Assembly (NCBI RefSeq): GCF_900142015.1 | Contig: NZ_FQZN01000007.1 | Coordinates: forward strand, 124,001-188,000 | DNA length: 64,000 nt | Reading direction: 5' to 3' | DNA from: Bacteroides stercorirosoris | GTDB taxonomy: Bacteria; Bacteroidota; Bacteroidia; Bacteroidales; Bacteroidaceae | Shown here: piece by piece, positions 1 to 6,880 of the stretch | Layout of the letters: each line of letters starts with the position of its first letter | Numbering within the stretch: position 1 is the stretch's first letter | Program-made: the position numbers and the translations under genes | The notes under the pieces: model-generated | The model's input: the letters and a program-made list of their open reading frames with translations, nothing else | Databases searched by the model: none | What the model was told of the DNA's origin: nothing

Positions 1-1
1 T

Positions 2-76
2 GACAAGGCCGGATTTTGGAAATGCCCGTATCATAACGGACGTATGTGCATGGAGATAATGGAACGTTTTTCATAA
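2..76 (+). CDS. C-terminus of AGE-family sugar 2-epimerase (cellobiose/mannobiose type), partial
   Basis: The window opens inside a reading frame that runs to a TAA at 74-76. The visible peptide contains GFWKCPYHNGRMCMEI, which resembles the C-terminal signature of bacterial cellobiose/mannobiose 2-epimerases (N-acylglucosamine 2-epimerase superfamily), where the His of the PYH segment is near the active site. These cytoplasmic enzymes convert the reducing glucose or mannose of beta-1,4 disaccharides. Only 24 residues are present, so the assignment rests on one motif. The esterase gene starts 18 bases downstream on the same strand, so the two are probably cotranscribed, which would fit a mannan or glucomannan catabolic cluster lying to the left of the window. 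Confidence 0.55.
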   Translation, partial: DKAGFWKCPYHNGRMCMEIMERFS

Positions 77-94
77 GTGTTTTAGAAGTTTGGA

Positions 95-886
95 ATGAGA
101 AGATTGATTGGACTTTGTGTTGTGTTGTGGATAGGGATTGCGTTGCAGGCGCAGTCCCTTTATCCTGATTTCAGTAAGATGAATTTCGGTTGTGATGGGA
201 ACAGCATCACGGCGGGTGAACAATGGTCGAAGACGGTGGTCGATCTACTTGGATTTGCCACCCATCATAATGTAGCGGTAGGTTCTGCAACATGGGCGTG
301 CCACCCCGATACCCAGGATTACGGAAGTGCCGGTTTTGCCGGAATATCCGGTGGCTGGCAGCCTACCGAAGACGGGCGTGAATTGCAAATGCGCCATAAC
401 AATGTCTCCAAAGTCCATATCCAGAAATTCATTGCCGAGGTGGAGAGCGGGCAATATCCGGCTCCCGATGTCTTTGTCTTCTCTATGGGGACGAACGACA
501 AGGATTTAGGCTCTGCCGAAGAAGCCTTGAAAGGTAAGACTCTTGCAGAGGTGGACGTTACCACTATGGCAGGCGGTGCCCGCTGGGCCATACAGACCAT
601 TCTGGAGCATTATCCCAAATGTCGTGTTTTTGTTTGTACCCCTATTCAGACCGGTGATGTAACCCGCAATGAACGTAATCTGGAGAAGATTGCCATTCTG
701 CGTGAAATCTGCCGTGCTCTCTCCGTGCAACTGATAGATTGTTACTCTAATAGCGGTATAACCGGGAAATTCGAACAGCCTTCGGGCAGGGGACGCTATC
801 TGCGCGATGGCTTACATCCCGATAAAGAAGGGCAGGAGTTGATGGGGCGCTATATTGCGAAAGAAATACGGAATAATTTCTTTTAG
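95..886 (+). CDS. secreted SGNH/GDSL-family hydrolase (probable carbohydrate acetylesterase)
   Basis: A 263-residue protein with a Sec signal peptide (hydrophobic residues 4-18, cleavage near AQS). The SGNH blocks are in order: block I GCDGNSITAG (residues 32-41, the nucleophile Ser in a GNS rather than the textbook GDS context), a block III-like GTNDKD near residue 132, and block V DGLHPDKEG near residue 237 carrying the catalytic Asp and His. The length suits a single-domain esterase. Members of this family in Bacteroides glycan loci remove acetyl groups from xylan, mannan or pectin. The close upstream 2-epimerase fragment makes acetylated (gluco)mannan a reasonable guess, but the substrate is inference. 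The next gene is convergent, with 67 bases between the stops and no clear terminator. Confidence 0.85.
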   Translation: MRRLIGLCVVLWIGIALQAQSLYPDFSKMNFGCDGNSITAGEQWSKTVVDLLGFATHHNVAVGSATWACHPDTQDYGSAGFAGISGGWQPTEDGRELQMRHNNVSKVHIQKFIAEVESGQYPAPDVFVFSMGTNDKDLGSAEEALKGKTLAEVDVTTMAGGARWAIQTILEHYPKCRVFVCTPIQTGDVTRNERNLEKIAILREICRALSVQLIDCYSNSGITGKFEQPSGRGRYLRDGLHPDKEGQELMGRYIAKEIRNNFF

Positions 887-953
887 GTGCGGGTTGATTT
901 CTTTCTGCACAATTATGAATTAATTCCGCCAACAGGTTATATAGAGAATATAT

Positions 954-2291
954 TCAAGACGCCTTCTTAAGCCACTCCTTCTTCAGCAACTTCTCGTCGA
1001 GCAACCGGAGTGCTTCCGCCTTGTCCGTTGCCTTGACCACCAGCGACACATCATTCTCATCACTTCCGTAAGAAATCATCTTCAGCGGAATATTCTTCAA
1101 CGCATCCATAATCCGCGCTTCGGTTTCGATGCACGATGACTTCATGTTGCCTACCACAGAAATGATACTCATCTTATCTTCCACCCATATCCGGGCATAC
1201 TTATTCAGTTCCCGCAGGATGAGCGAAAGGAAGTTCCCGTCATCCGTGGCTACGGATATGTTATCGTTGGATGAAGTCAACAGACAGGGCATCGTCTTGT
1301 ATTTGGCGAAGATATCGAAAATCTTGCTGATGAACATATAAGGCCGGAGCGTGTGGTTCGATTCGAACCGGATGTATGTGATAGAATCTTTGGTGGCGAC
1401 TGCCTTCACCATGTTCCCGTTCAATCTGTTGGCGGATATATAAGTCCCTTCTGATGCCGGGTTCACCGGGTTGAGCAAACGGATGGGAATATTCTCTTTC
1501 CATGCCGTAGCCAGACAAAGCGGGTGCAGTATCTGGGGATTGAAGTAGATGAGCCGTTCGGCTTCACTGAAACTCAGGTTCTTTATCGTGTCGGCATCTT
1601 TCACTACCAGGGTGTCGTTGCTGTGTATATCGACATCTGTCCATATCCGTATTTCCTCCGCCTGTATGGCTGTCCCTATCAGGGCGGCGGTGTAGTCGCT
1701 TCCGCCTTGTTTCAGACAATCGGTCTCACCAAAGGCATTCCTGCAAATGCTTCCCTGTGTGAGAAACAGATGCGTATCGGGGTATGATTTACATATCTCT
1801 TTCACCTTCCGGCTGATATATTCCTCATCCGCTTCCCCGTTCATGCCGGTGCGTATGAAGTCGAAGGCACAAATCACGCAGTTGTCCACTCCCTGTTCCT
1901 GCAAGTAGAATCCCAGTAAGGTGGATGTCAGTAACTCGCCTTGTGCCAGGATTTCCTTTTCGTCGGTAGCGTAGAAAGGCTCCATGCTGTATTTCCATAT
2001 TGCCTGGAAACAGTCGAGAATGCCCCGGATGGCTTCGTGCTTGATAGTGTCGTCCGTAAGTAGTTCATTGGCAAAGTCAATGAACTGGAATTCCAGCCGG
2101 GTTATTTTGTCGTGTGCTTCCTCTATGTTCCGGTTGAAGAAGTTGGCGGCTACCTCGCCCAAATGTTTGGTGACATCTTTGGGAGCGGACAGTACGACTA
2201 TTTTAGGCGTATTGCCTTGAATCAGTTTTGCCACATGTTGCATACCTTTTACGGATGCGGTTGCGTTTCCATCGAATTTGTAGATTTCCAT
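954..2291 (-). CDS. aspartokinase-family protein with divergent N-terminal motif
   Basis: About 445 residues when started at the ATG at 2289-2291, which follows an AAGAAG purine tract; an upstream ATG would add nine lysine-rich residues. The kinase domain shows VVLSAPKDVT, a GGSDYTAALIG substrate/nucleotide segment, the IWTDVD motif and the LHP plus PIRLLNP segments typical of aspartate kinase, followed by a C-terminal part expected to hold two ACT domains. Aspartate kinase makes aspartyl phosphate, the first step to lysine, threonine and methionine. The N-terminal signature, normally KFGGTS, reads KFDGNAT here, so key glycine and Thr/Ser positions differ. It stands alone, with no lysA or asd beside it. 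It may be a bona fide monofunctional kinase of the Bacteroides type or a regulatory paralogue. Confidence 0.8.
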   Translation of the reverse strand: MEIYKFDGNATASVKGMQHVAKLIQGNTPKIVVLSAPKDVTKHLGEVAANFFNRNIEEAHDKITRLEFQFIDFANELLTDDTIKHEAIRGILDCFQAIWKYSMEPFYATDEKEILAQGELLTSTLLGFYLQEQGVDNCVICAFDFIRTGMNGEADEEYISRKVKEICKSYPDTHLFLTQGSICRNAFGETDCLKQGGSDYTAALIGTAIQAEEIRIWTDVDIHSNDTLVVKDADTIKNLSFSEAERLIYFNPQILHPLCLATAWKENIPIRLLNPVNPASEGTYISANRLNGNMVKAVATKDSITYIRFESNHTLRPYMFISKIFDIFAKYKTMPCLLTSSNDNISVATDDGNFLSLILRELNKYARIWVEDKMSIISVVGNMKSSCIETEARIMDALKNIPLKMISYGSDENDVSLVVKATDKAEALRLLDEKLLKKEWLKKAS

Positions 2292-2515
2292 ATTCTTCTT
2301 TTTTAAGTTATTGATCAAATCCTCTTGTGAAGCCTCCTTGCCATTTCAGAATGGTTTTATCAAAATGGAAAGGAAACTCTCCCGCTGCCTGTTCTCTCTT
2401 TTCTGCCCTTATCTCCTTGTACTAATGGAGTTAAGCTATGAAATCGGTTACGGGGCTTTCAGACTCTCTACTATAAAAGTTCAAAAGATGTGCCGCTCGT
2501 ATTCGGGAAAAGCTT

Positions 2516-2523
2516 TATATTTG
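2516..2523 (+). promoter_or_regulatory. putative Bacteroidales -7 element upstream of the sigma-54 regulator
   Basis: TATATTTG fits the TAnnTTTG -7 consensus and lies 50 bases before the ATG of the response regulator. I see no convincing TTTG -33 box at 19-21 bases upstream. The rest of the divergent 281-bp spacer (2292-2572) shows no further clear feature. Confidence 0.4.
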
Positions 2524-2572
2524 CACACCCTGTTTTTAGCATTATCAGTTTAAACACTTATCCGAATAAGAT

Positions 2573-3916
2573 ATGAGTAAGATTTTAATCGTTGATGACG
2601 AGATGCAAATCCGTACCCTTTTGGCGCGTATGATGGAGTTGGAGGGATATGAAGTCTGTCAGGCTGGTGATTGCAGGGCTGCCCTGAAACAGTTGGAATT
2701 GCAAAGTCCCGATGTAGCTTTGTGTGATGTTTTCCTGCCCGACGGGAACGGGGTGGATCTGGTGCTGGCTATCAAGAAAGCTGCGCCTAATGTGGAGGTC
2801 ATTCTCCTGACGGCTCACGGCAATATCCCCGATGGCGTACAAGCCATCAAGAACGGGGCTTTCGACTATATCACCAAAGGAGATGACAATAACAAGATTA
2901 TTCCTCTTATCAGCCGTGCGGTGGAGAAGGCCGCGATGAATGCCCGTCTTGAAAAGCTTGAGAAGAAGGTGGGGCAGGCGTACTCTTTCGATTCTATCCT
3001 GGGAGAGTCCAAATCTTTGAAAGATGCTGTGTCGCTGGCGCAGAAAGTGTCGGTGACTGATGTACCTGTATTGCTGACCGGAGAGACGGGAACAGGCAAG
3101 GAGGTGTTTGCGCAGGCCATCCATTACAGTAGCAAGCGTGCACGGCAGAATTTCGTTGCGGTGAACTGTTCCTCGTTCAGCAAGGAATTGCTGGAGAGCG
3201 AGATGTTCGGGCACAAGGCAGGTTCGTTTACGGGGGCGCTGAAAGATAAGAAAGGGCTTTTTGAAGAGGCGAACAACGGGACTATCTTCCTGGATGAAAT
3301 AGGTGAGATGGCTTTTGAACTGCAAGCGAAGTTGCTGCGCATCCTCGAAACGGGCGAATACATCAAGATAGGCGATACCAAGCCGACATGCGTCAACGTG
3401 CGTATCATTGCGGCAACCAATCGCAATCTGCCGGAAGAAATAGCTAAAGGGCGTTTCCGTGAAGATTTGTTCTATCGCCTTTCGGTGTTCCAGGTGCACT
3501 TGCCGCCGTTGCGTGAGCGTGCGGGAGACATCCGCCTGTTGGCAAAGGCTTTCGTGAAGAACTTCTCCGCGCAACTGGCCCGTTCGATAACCGAGATTAC
3601 TCCCGAATTTCTCACTACGCTTGAACTGCAACCGTGGAAGGGGAATATCCGTGAACTCCGCAATGTGATAGAGCGCAGCCTCATCGTCTGCGAAGGGGAA
3701 CAGCTGACTATTGCCGACCTGCCTCTCGACATCCAGAATGCCCATTACGAACAGTCGGACGAGGAGACTCCCGGCAGTTTCGAACTTTCGGCTATGGAGA
3801 GGCGGCACATCGCCCGGGTGCTGGAATACACGAAAGGCAACAAGACGGAAGCGGCTCGGCTACTGAAAATCGGGTTGACGACGCTGTACAGGAAGATAGA
3901 GGAATATAAGATTTGA
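2573..3916 (+). CDS. sigma-54-dependent response regulator (REC-AAA+-Fis)
   Basis: A 447-residue NtrC-class activator. The receiver domain (residues 1-120) has the acidic pair DDE at 8-10, the phospho-acceptor Asp52, Thr80 and Lys102. The AAA+ domain (about 140-370) has Walker A GETGTGKE (170-177), Walker B FLDEIGE (239-245), a GSFTGA loop (217-222; the usual sigma-54 contact loop is GAFTGA) and an arginine-finger region. A Fis-type helix-turn-helix fills the last 40 residues (GNKTEAARLLKI). It should bind upstream activating sites and open sigma-54 promoters after phosphorylation. No histidine kinase gene is adjacent. The nearest orphan kinase is in the kdp operon at 22.7 kb, and a good -24/-12 promoter precedes that operon, so I infer this is its partner. 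Confidence 0.93.
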   Translation: MSKILIVDDEMQIRTLLARMMELEGYEVCQAGDCRAALKQLELQSPDVALCDVFLPDGNGVDLVLAIKKAAPNVEVILLTAHGNIPDGVQAIKNGAFDYITKGDDNNKIIPLISRAVEKAAMNARLEKLEKKVGQAYSFDSILGESKSLKDAVSLAQKVSVTDVPVLLTGETGTGKEVFAQAIHYSSKRARQNFVAVNCSSFSKELLESEMFGHKAGSFTGALKDKKGLFEEANNGTIFLDEIGEMAFELQAKLLRILETGEYIKIGDTKPTCVNVRIIAATNRNLPEEIAKGRFREDLFYRLSVFQVHLPPLRERAGDIRLLAKAFVKNFSAQLARSITEITPEFLTTLELQPWKGNIRELRNVIERSLIVCEGEQLTIADLPLDIQNAHYEQSDEETPGSFELSAMERRHIARVLEYTKGNKTEAARLLKIGLTTLYRKIEEYKI

Positions 3917-3962
3917 GGTGCATTTCGGGGCGTGCAGCGACGGGCTTTTCGGAAAACATTGC

Positions 3963-4020
3963 TATCTTTGTGTTGTTTAACTGAAAGAGATAAGAGACTA
4001 TATTATAAACGAATAGGAGG
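3963..4020 (+). promoter_or_regulatory. promoter element and strong Shine-Dalgarno before the MNT/HEPN pair
   Basis: TATCTTTG at 3963-3970 fits TAnnTTTG. An AGGAGG at 4015-4020 lies 8 bases before the ATG of the nucleotidyltransferase gene. Such a perfect Shine-Dalgarno is unusual for Bacteroidota and fixes the start codon at 4029. Confidence 0.5.
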
Positions 4021-4028
4021 AAAAGCTA

Positions 4029-4337
4029 ATGAAACGACCTGATATTGTCCGCCGCATTGCAGAAGTGATGCACCGCATTGCTCCCGATGCGAAGACCATT
4101 CTTTATGGTTCGGAGGCTCGGGGAGATGCACAGGCTGATTCTGATATAGACTTGCTCATCCTGCTTGATGAAGAACAGCTGGCTCCTGAGCGTGAATTGG
4201 AAATAACCCGCCATCTGTATGAGGTAGAAGTAGAGACAGGAGTCATTATCAGCCCTATGGTGATGCTGCGCCATGTATGGGAAAGATTTACCACGCCGTT
4301 TAGTATTAATGTGATGAAGGAAGGGGTGGTGCTATGA
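4029..4337 (+). CDS. MNT-domain minimal nucleotidyltransferase (antitoxin-like)
   Basis: A 102-residue protein with the minimal nucleotidyltransferase signature: YGSEARG (residues 26-32) followed by the paired aspartates SDIDLLI (Asp39 and Asp41) that bind the catalytic metal. In MNT/HEPN systems such as MntA-HepT this enzyme adds AMP residues to the HEPN partner and neutralises it. The downstream HEPN gene overlaps the stop codon by four bases (ATGA), so translation is coupled. The gene follows the sigma-54 regulator by 112 bases with its own promoter-like element. Single MNT proteins also occur outside toxin-antitoxin pairs, so toxin control is inferred from context. Confidence 0.87.
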   Translation: MKRPDIVRRIAEVMHRIAPDAKTILYGSEARGDAQADSDIDLLILLDEEQLAPERELEITRHLYEVEVETGVIISPMVMLRHVWERFTTPFSINVMKEGVVL

Positions 4338-4753
4338 AAGAGAAATTGGATGCGGAAAGCCGTTCCGCCATTGTGAACTACCGTCTGGAACGTGCCTACG
4401 AAACTCTGAAAGAGGCTGATTATAATACCGAGGGCGGGTATTACAATGCCGCTGTAAACCGCCTTTATTATGCTTGCTACTATGCAGCTTCTGCCTTACT
4501 GCTGCATTGTGAAATAGAGGCTAATACGCATAATGGTGTGAAAACACAACTCTCCATGCACTTTGTGCGTACCGGGCGTTTGAGTCTGGATTATGGGGCA
4601 ACCTTCAGTTTGTTGTTCGAGAAACGTCAGGCAAGTGATTACAGTGACTTTGCTTACTGTGACCTTGCTTTGGTGAATACACTTCGTCCTCGTGCGGAAG
4701 CTTTTATTGATGCGATGGAAAGGCTGATACGCGGCTTTTATTCTCGTAGTTGA
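4334..4753 (+). CDS. HEPN-domain protein, partner of the MNT protein (toxin-like)
   Basis: A 139-residue, mostly helical HEPN protein, overlapping the MNT gene by ATGA. The central helix reads YYNAAVNRLYYACYYAASAL, which matches the NRxYYAxFHAAxALL helix of this family. In ribonuclease HEPN proteins an Arg-x(4-6)-His motif forms the active site. Here Arg43 is present but the expected His position (residue 50) is Tyr, so the usual catalytic pair is not intact. A His at 66 and another at 76 lie elsewhere. The protein may be a non-nucleolytic HEPN, use another residue, or be a degenerate toxin. Its close coupling with the MNT gene supports a functional pair. Confidence 0.82.
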   Translation: MKEKLDAESRSAIVNYRLERAYETLKEADYNTEGGYYNAAVNRLYYACYYAASALLLHCEIEANTHNGVKTQLSMHFVRTGRLSLDYGATFSLLFEKRQASDYSDFAYCDLALVNTLRPRAEAFIDAMERLIRGFYSRS

Positions 4754-4842
4754 AGCTTTGACCGGTGAATACTTCATTTTCCCCACCTTTATTGAGGTAA
4801 GATTAAAGTCGATCCATAAGTCATTAAGGGTGGCAAACTCTT

Positions 4843-5007
4843 TTAGCTTTTCAATTTGCCCTCTCTTATAGCCCTCTGCTGGTTCAGCATTTTCTGTTGC
4901 TTCTTTTTCTCTTCTAACGAGATAGGCTGCTTCTGCCAAGAGGTAATCGACTCCAAGGTGCTCTCTATCCATTGCTTATGAAATTCATTAATATAGGTTC
5001 TTTCCAT
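4843..5007 (-). CDS. small charged ORF, 54 residues, uncertain
   Basis: An ATG at 5005-5007 opens 54 codons ending in TAA at 4843-4845. The product starts MERTYINEFHKQW and ends in a Lys/Gln/Glu-rich helix-like tail (EEKKKQQKMLNQQRA). It has no signal peptide and I do not recognise a family. A second minus-strand frame over the same DNA also looks protein-like (KEFATLNDLWIDFNLTS), so this may be a frameshifted remnant of a longer gene rather than an intact small gene. It is convergent with the HEPN gene. Confidence 0.25.
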   Translation of the reverse strand: MERTYINEFHKQWIESTLESITSWQKQPISLEEKKKQQKMLNQQRAIREGKLKS

Positions 5008-5140
5008 GCTTTAACACGTTTTTATGTGGCTGATGTAAATGTAGTAAATCTATCGGAGAAACCATAGGAAAGCATCGACTGAAAACAAATGCAGTTGATT
5101 TACCTGTCTCTGCAGGCCTGTTATCCTTTATCGCCCTAAC

Positions 5141-5189
5141 TATAAAAATCCCCTCCCCGCAGCCCTAACCCACTGCCCGGAGGGGATTT
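5141..5189 (-). terminator. Rho-independent terminator after the HU-like gene
   Basis: On the minus strand an 11-bp perfect stem (5179-5189 with 5146-5156) with a 22-base loop is followed by a short T-rich run. It lies about 27 bases past the stop of the HU-like gene. Confidence 0.7.
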
Positions 5190-5215
5190 CCTTGTCCCGG
5201 TATATCCTTTGGTTT

Positions 5216-5731
5216 TTATCCCAGCGGATCGGGATCAATGATGCCGCCGCCGGAGCCGCTGCCGCCACCGGAATCACCGGAGCCGCCTCCGCCCTGTGCC
5301 TCTTTGAAGGCGCGGGTGGTGGCATAGACGAAGCCGTTGTCCACCACACCGGCGTTCTCGAAGGAGAGGCCGTCTTTGATGGCGGACATCAGTTCTTTGG
5401 AGGGGGTGAAGATGACCTTTACGTTGCGTATCATGGTGGCGGCGTTGAAGGCATCGATGTTGTCGACGCCTGAGCTGCCGAAGCTGAGGCGCAGGATGCC
5501 GAGTTTGCCCAGTTGCACGCTGTTGCCCAACTGCAATTGCAGGGGGATGGCGTCGCACACCAGGTTGAAGCCCGATTCCAGTTCCGTGGGGGCGGTAGTG
5601 GTGTTTCGGGTCACTACGCGGCACACGGTGCCGGTGTTCAGGCGGTTTTCTACTATGGGCGAGGCGTACCACTTGCCCGGATCGTCCTTCTTCTGAAGGC
5701 TCTTGCGTTTCACAAATCTGAATTTTGGCAT
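5216..5731 (-). CDS. HU-family DNA-binding protein of the Bacteroidetes type, Gly-rich tail
   Basis: A 171-residue protein started at the ATG at 5729-5731 (MPKFRFVKRKSLQKK). The N-terminal 120 residues match the HU-related proteins common in Bacteroides, which have a long N-terminal extension before the HU fold and end in a low-complexity tail; here the tail is Gly/Ser-rich from about residue 147. These proteins are thought to bind DNA, possibly at the nucleoid or at mobile DNA. The longer upstream frame translates a repeat array and is rejected as start. A terminator follows. The gene sits at the end of the fimbrial block, separated from it by 1.1 kb of repeats, and probably has its own promoter inside that repeat region. 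Confidence 0.8.
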   Translation of the reverse strand: MPKFRFVKRKSLQKKDDPGKWYASPIVENRLNTGTVCRVVTRNTTTAPTELESGFNLVCDAIPLQLQLGNSVQLGKLGILRLSFGSSGVDNIDAFNAATMIRNVKVIFTPSKELMSAIKDGLSFENAGVVDNGFVYATTRAFKEAQGGGGSGDSGGGSGSGGGIIDPDPLG

Positions 5732-5866
5732 ATATTCCAATCGGTTTTTAGTGTGAAAGCCGCGCAGGCTGAGCCTCTCTGAACACGACCGAACGCGCGA
5801 CTCCCGGGGTAGGCGACGGAGGGGCGGGACGGAGGGACTTGAGGCTGTTGCCATGCAGCCGAAAAA

Positions 5867-6045
5867 CACTTGCACGGACGCTTGACGAATGCTTGCACAG
5901 GCGCTGAAAAATGCTTGCGCTTCCGTTTAAAAATGCTTGCGCTTCCATTTTAAAATGCTTGCGCTTCCATTTTTAATTCCTTGCGCTTCCATTTTCAGCT
6001 CCTTGCGCAAGCGTTTTCAGACTCCTTGCACAAGCGTTTTTCCGG
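5867..6045. repeat. 22-bp-period tandem array (eight units)
   Basis: The core CTTGC recurs at 5869, 5892, 5914, 5936, 5958, 5980, 6002 and 6025, a spacing of 22-23 bases. The units have the form aatgcttgcgcttccattt, with outer units more diverged. There are no unique spacers, so this is a direct tandem array and not CRISPR. It lies just upstream of the HU-like gene. Confidence 0.85.
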
Positions 6046-6133
6046 TGGCTTCACGGGTTAATAATTCATATCTTTCAGGTTGTTTATAGTATTGCAGGGC
6101 GACTGCATTGAAAGTGCCCTTTATTTCTGAATC

Positions 6134-6267
6134 AGTTACGAGCTACGAGCTACGGGCTACAGGCTACGAGTTACGAGCTACAGGCAACAAGTGCCTTTCG
6201 GAACATAGCGCAGCTACTTGTAGCTTGTAGCTTGTAGCTCGTAGCCCGTAGCCTGTAGCTCGTAACT
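6134..6267. repeat. long imperfect inverted repeat built from GAGCTAC heptamers
   Basis: Left arm 6134-6192 and right arm about 6213-6267 are near-complementary, both composed of 7-bp units of the form gagctac/gggctac/aggctac, with a 20-base spacer. It would form a hairpin of more than 50 bp. It is noncoding and sits between the 22-bp array and the next inverted repeat. Confidence 0.8.
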
Positions 6268-6312
6268 TTACTCCTTTCTGCACCGTTTTGAATCAAACGG
6301 ACTATCTCCATT

Positions 6313-6458
6313 CCCCTCCTCCAGTTGGAGGAGGGGTGCCCTTTAGGGCGGGGTGGTAGGTGAGAAAGGAATTCCTTAGGCTTGTGATTTATAGGTATTT
6401 TATTGTTTTACCTACCACCTCCCCCTACGGGTACTCCTCCTCCAACTGGAGGAGGAGA
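6313..6458. repeat. 49-bp inverted repeat with 48-bp spacer, MITE-like
   Basis: Arms 6313-6361 and 6410-6458 are complementary with a few mismatches. Each arm also contains an internal palindrome (ctcctccagttggaggag). It resembles the short nonautonomous repeats scattered in Bacteroides spacers. No ORF is supported inside. Confidence 0.75.
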
Positions 6459-6580
6459 ATTGAGATAGTATCACTTATCATTTGCTTCATTACTTTTTCT
6501 GTTTTGACATGCCCGCAATTGAGGTGCTCTGCCACTCTTTCACGATATTCTGCCACTCTTTCACGATACCTTGAGGATGC

Positions 6581-6880
6581 GGATTACAAATCCGCTTGCG
6601 CAAACGGTATCGGGGCGGAGAACGGTGCCGGGATTACAAATCCGCTTGTGCGAACGGTATCGGGGCAGAGAACGGTGCCGGGATTACAAATCCGCTTGTG
6701 CGAACGGTATCGGGGCGGAGAACGGTGCCGGGATTACATATCCGCTTGCGCGAACGGTATCGGGGCGGAGAACGGTGCCGGGATTACAAATCCGCTTGCG
6801 CGAACGGTATCGGGGTGGAGAACGGTGCCGGGATTACATATCCGCTTGTGCGAACAGCATCAGGGCAGAGGGACGGACGG
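6581..6880. repeat. 50-bp tandem repeat, six copies
   Basis: GGATTACAWATCCGCTTG begins at 6581, 6631, 6681, 6731, 6781 and 6831, exactly every 50 bases. Five units are nearly identical, differing at a few sites, and the last is diverged. Each contains a small palindrome (GGATTACAAATCC). The sixth copy runs into the 3' end of the fimbrillin-like gene (stop at 6860-6862), so the repeat supplies the final codons. Immediately upstream (6530-6571) is a two-copy 21-bp repeat. Confidence 0.92.

Noticed and set aside
4496..4972. 158-codon minus-strand ORF overlapping the HEPN gene
   Set aside because: Its second half is antisense to a convincing HEPN gene. The first part might belong to a decayed small gene, which is listed separately at low confidence.
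5748..5948. Upstream extension or separate small gene before the HU-like protein
   Set aside because: The reading frames run through the 22-bp array, and the HU family start matches the ATG at 5731.
5867..6045. Possible CRISPR array from regularly spaced repeats (also 21453-21560, 57911-58080 and 6581-6880)
   Set aside because: The units are contiguous, with no unique spacers between them and no cas genes nearby. They are tandem repeats.
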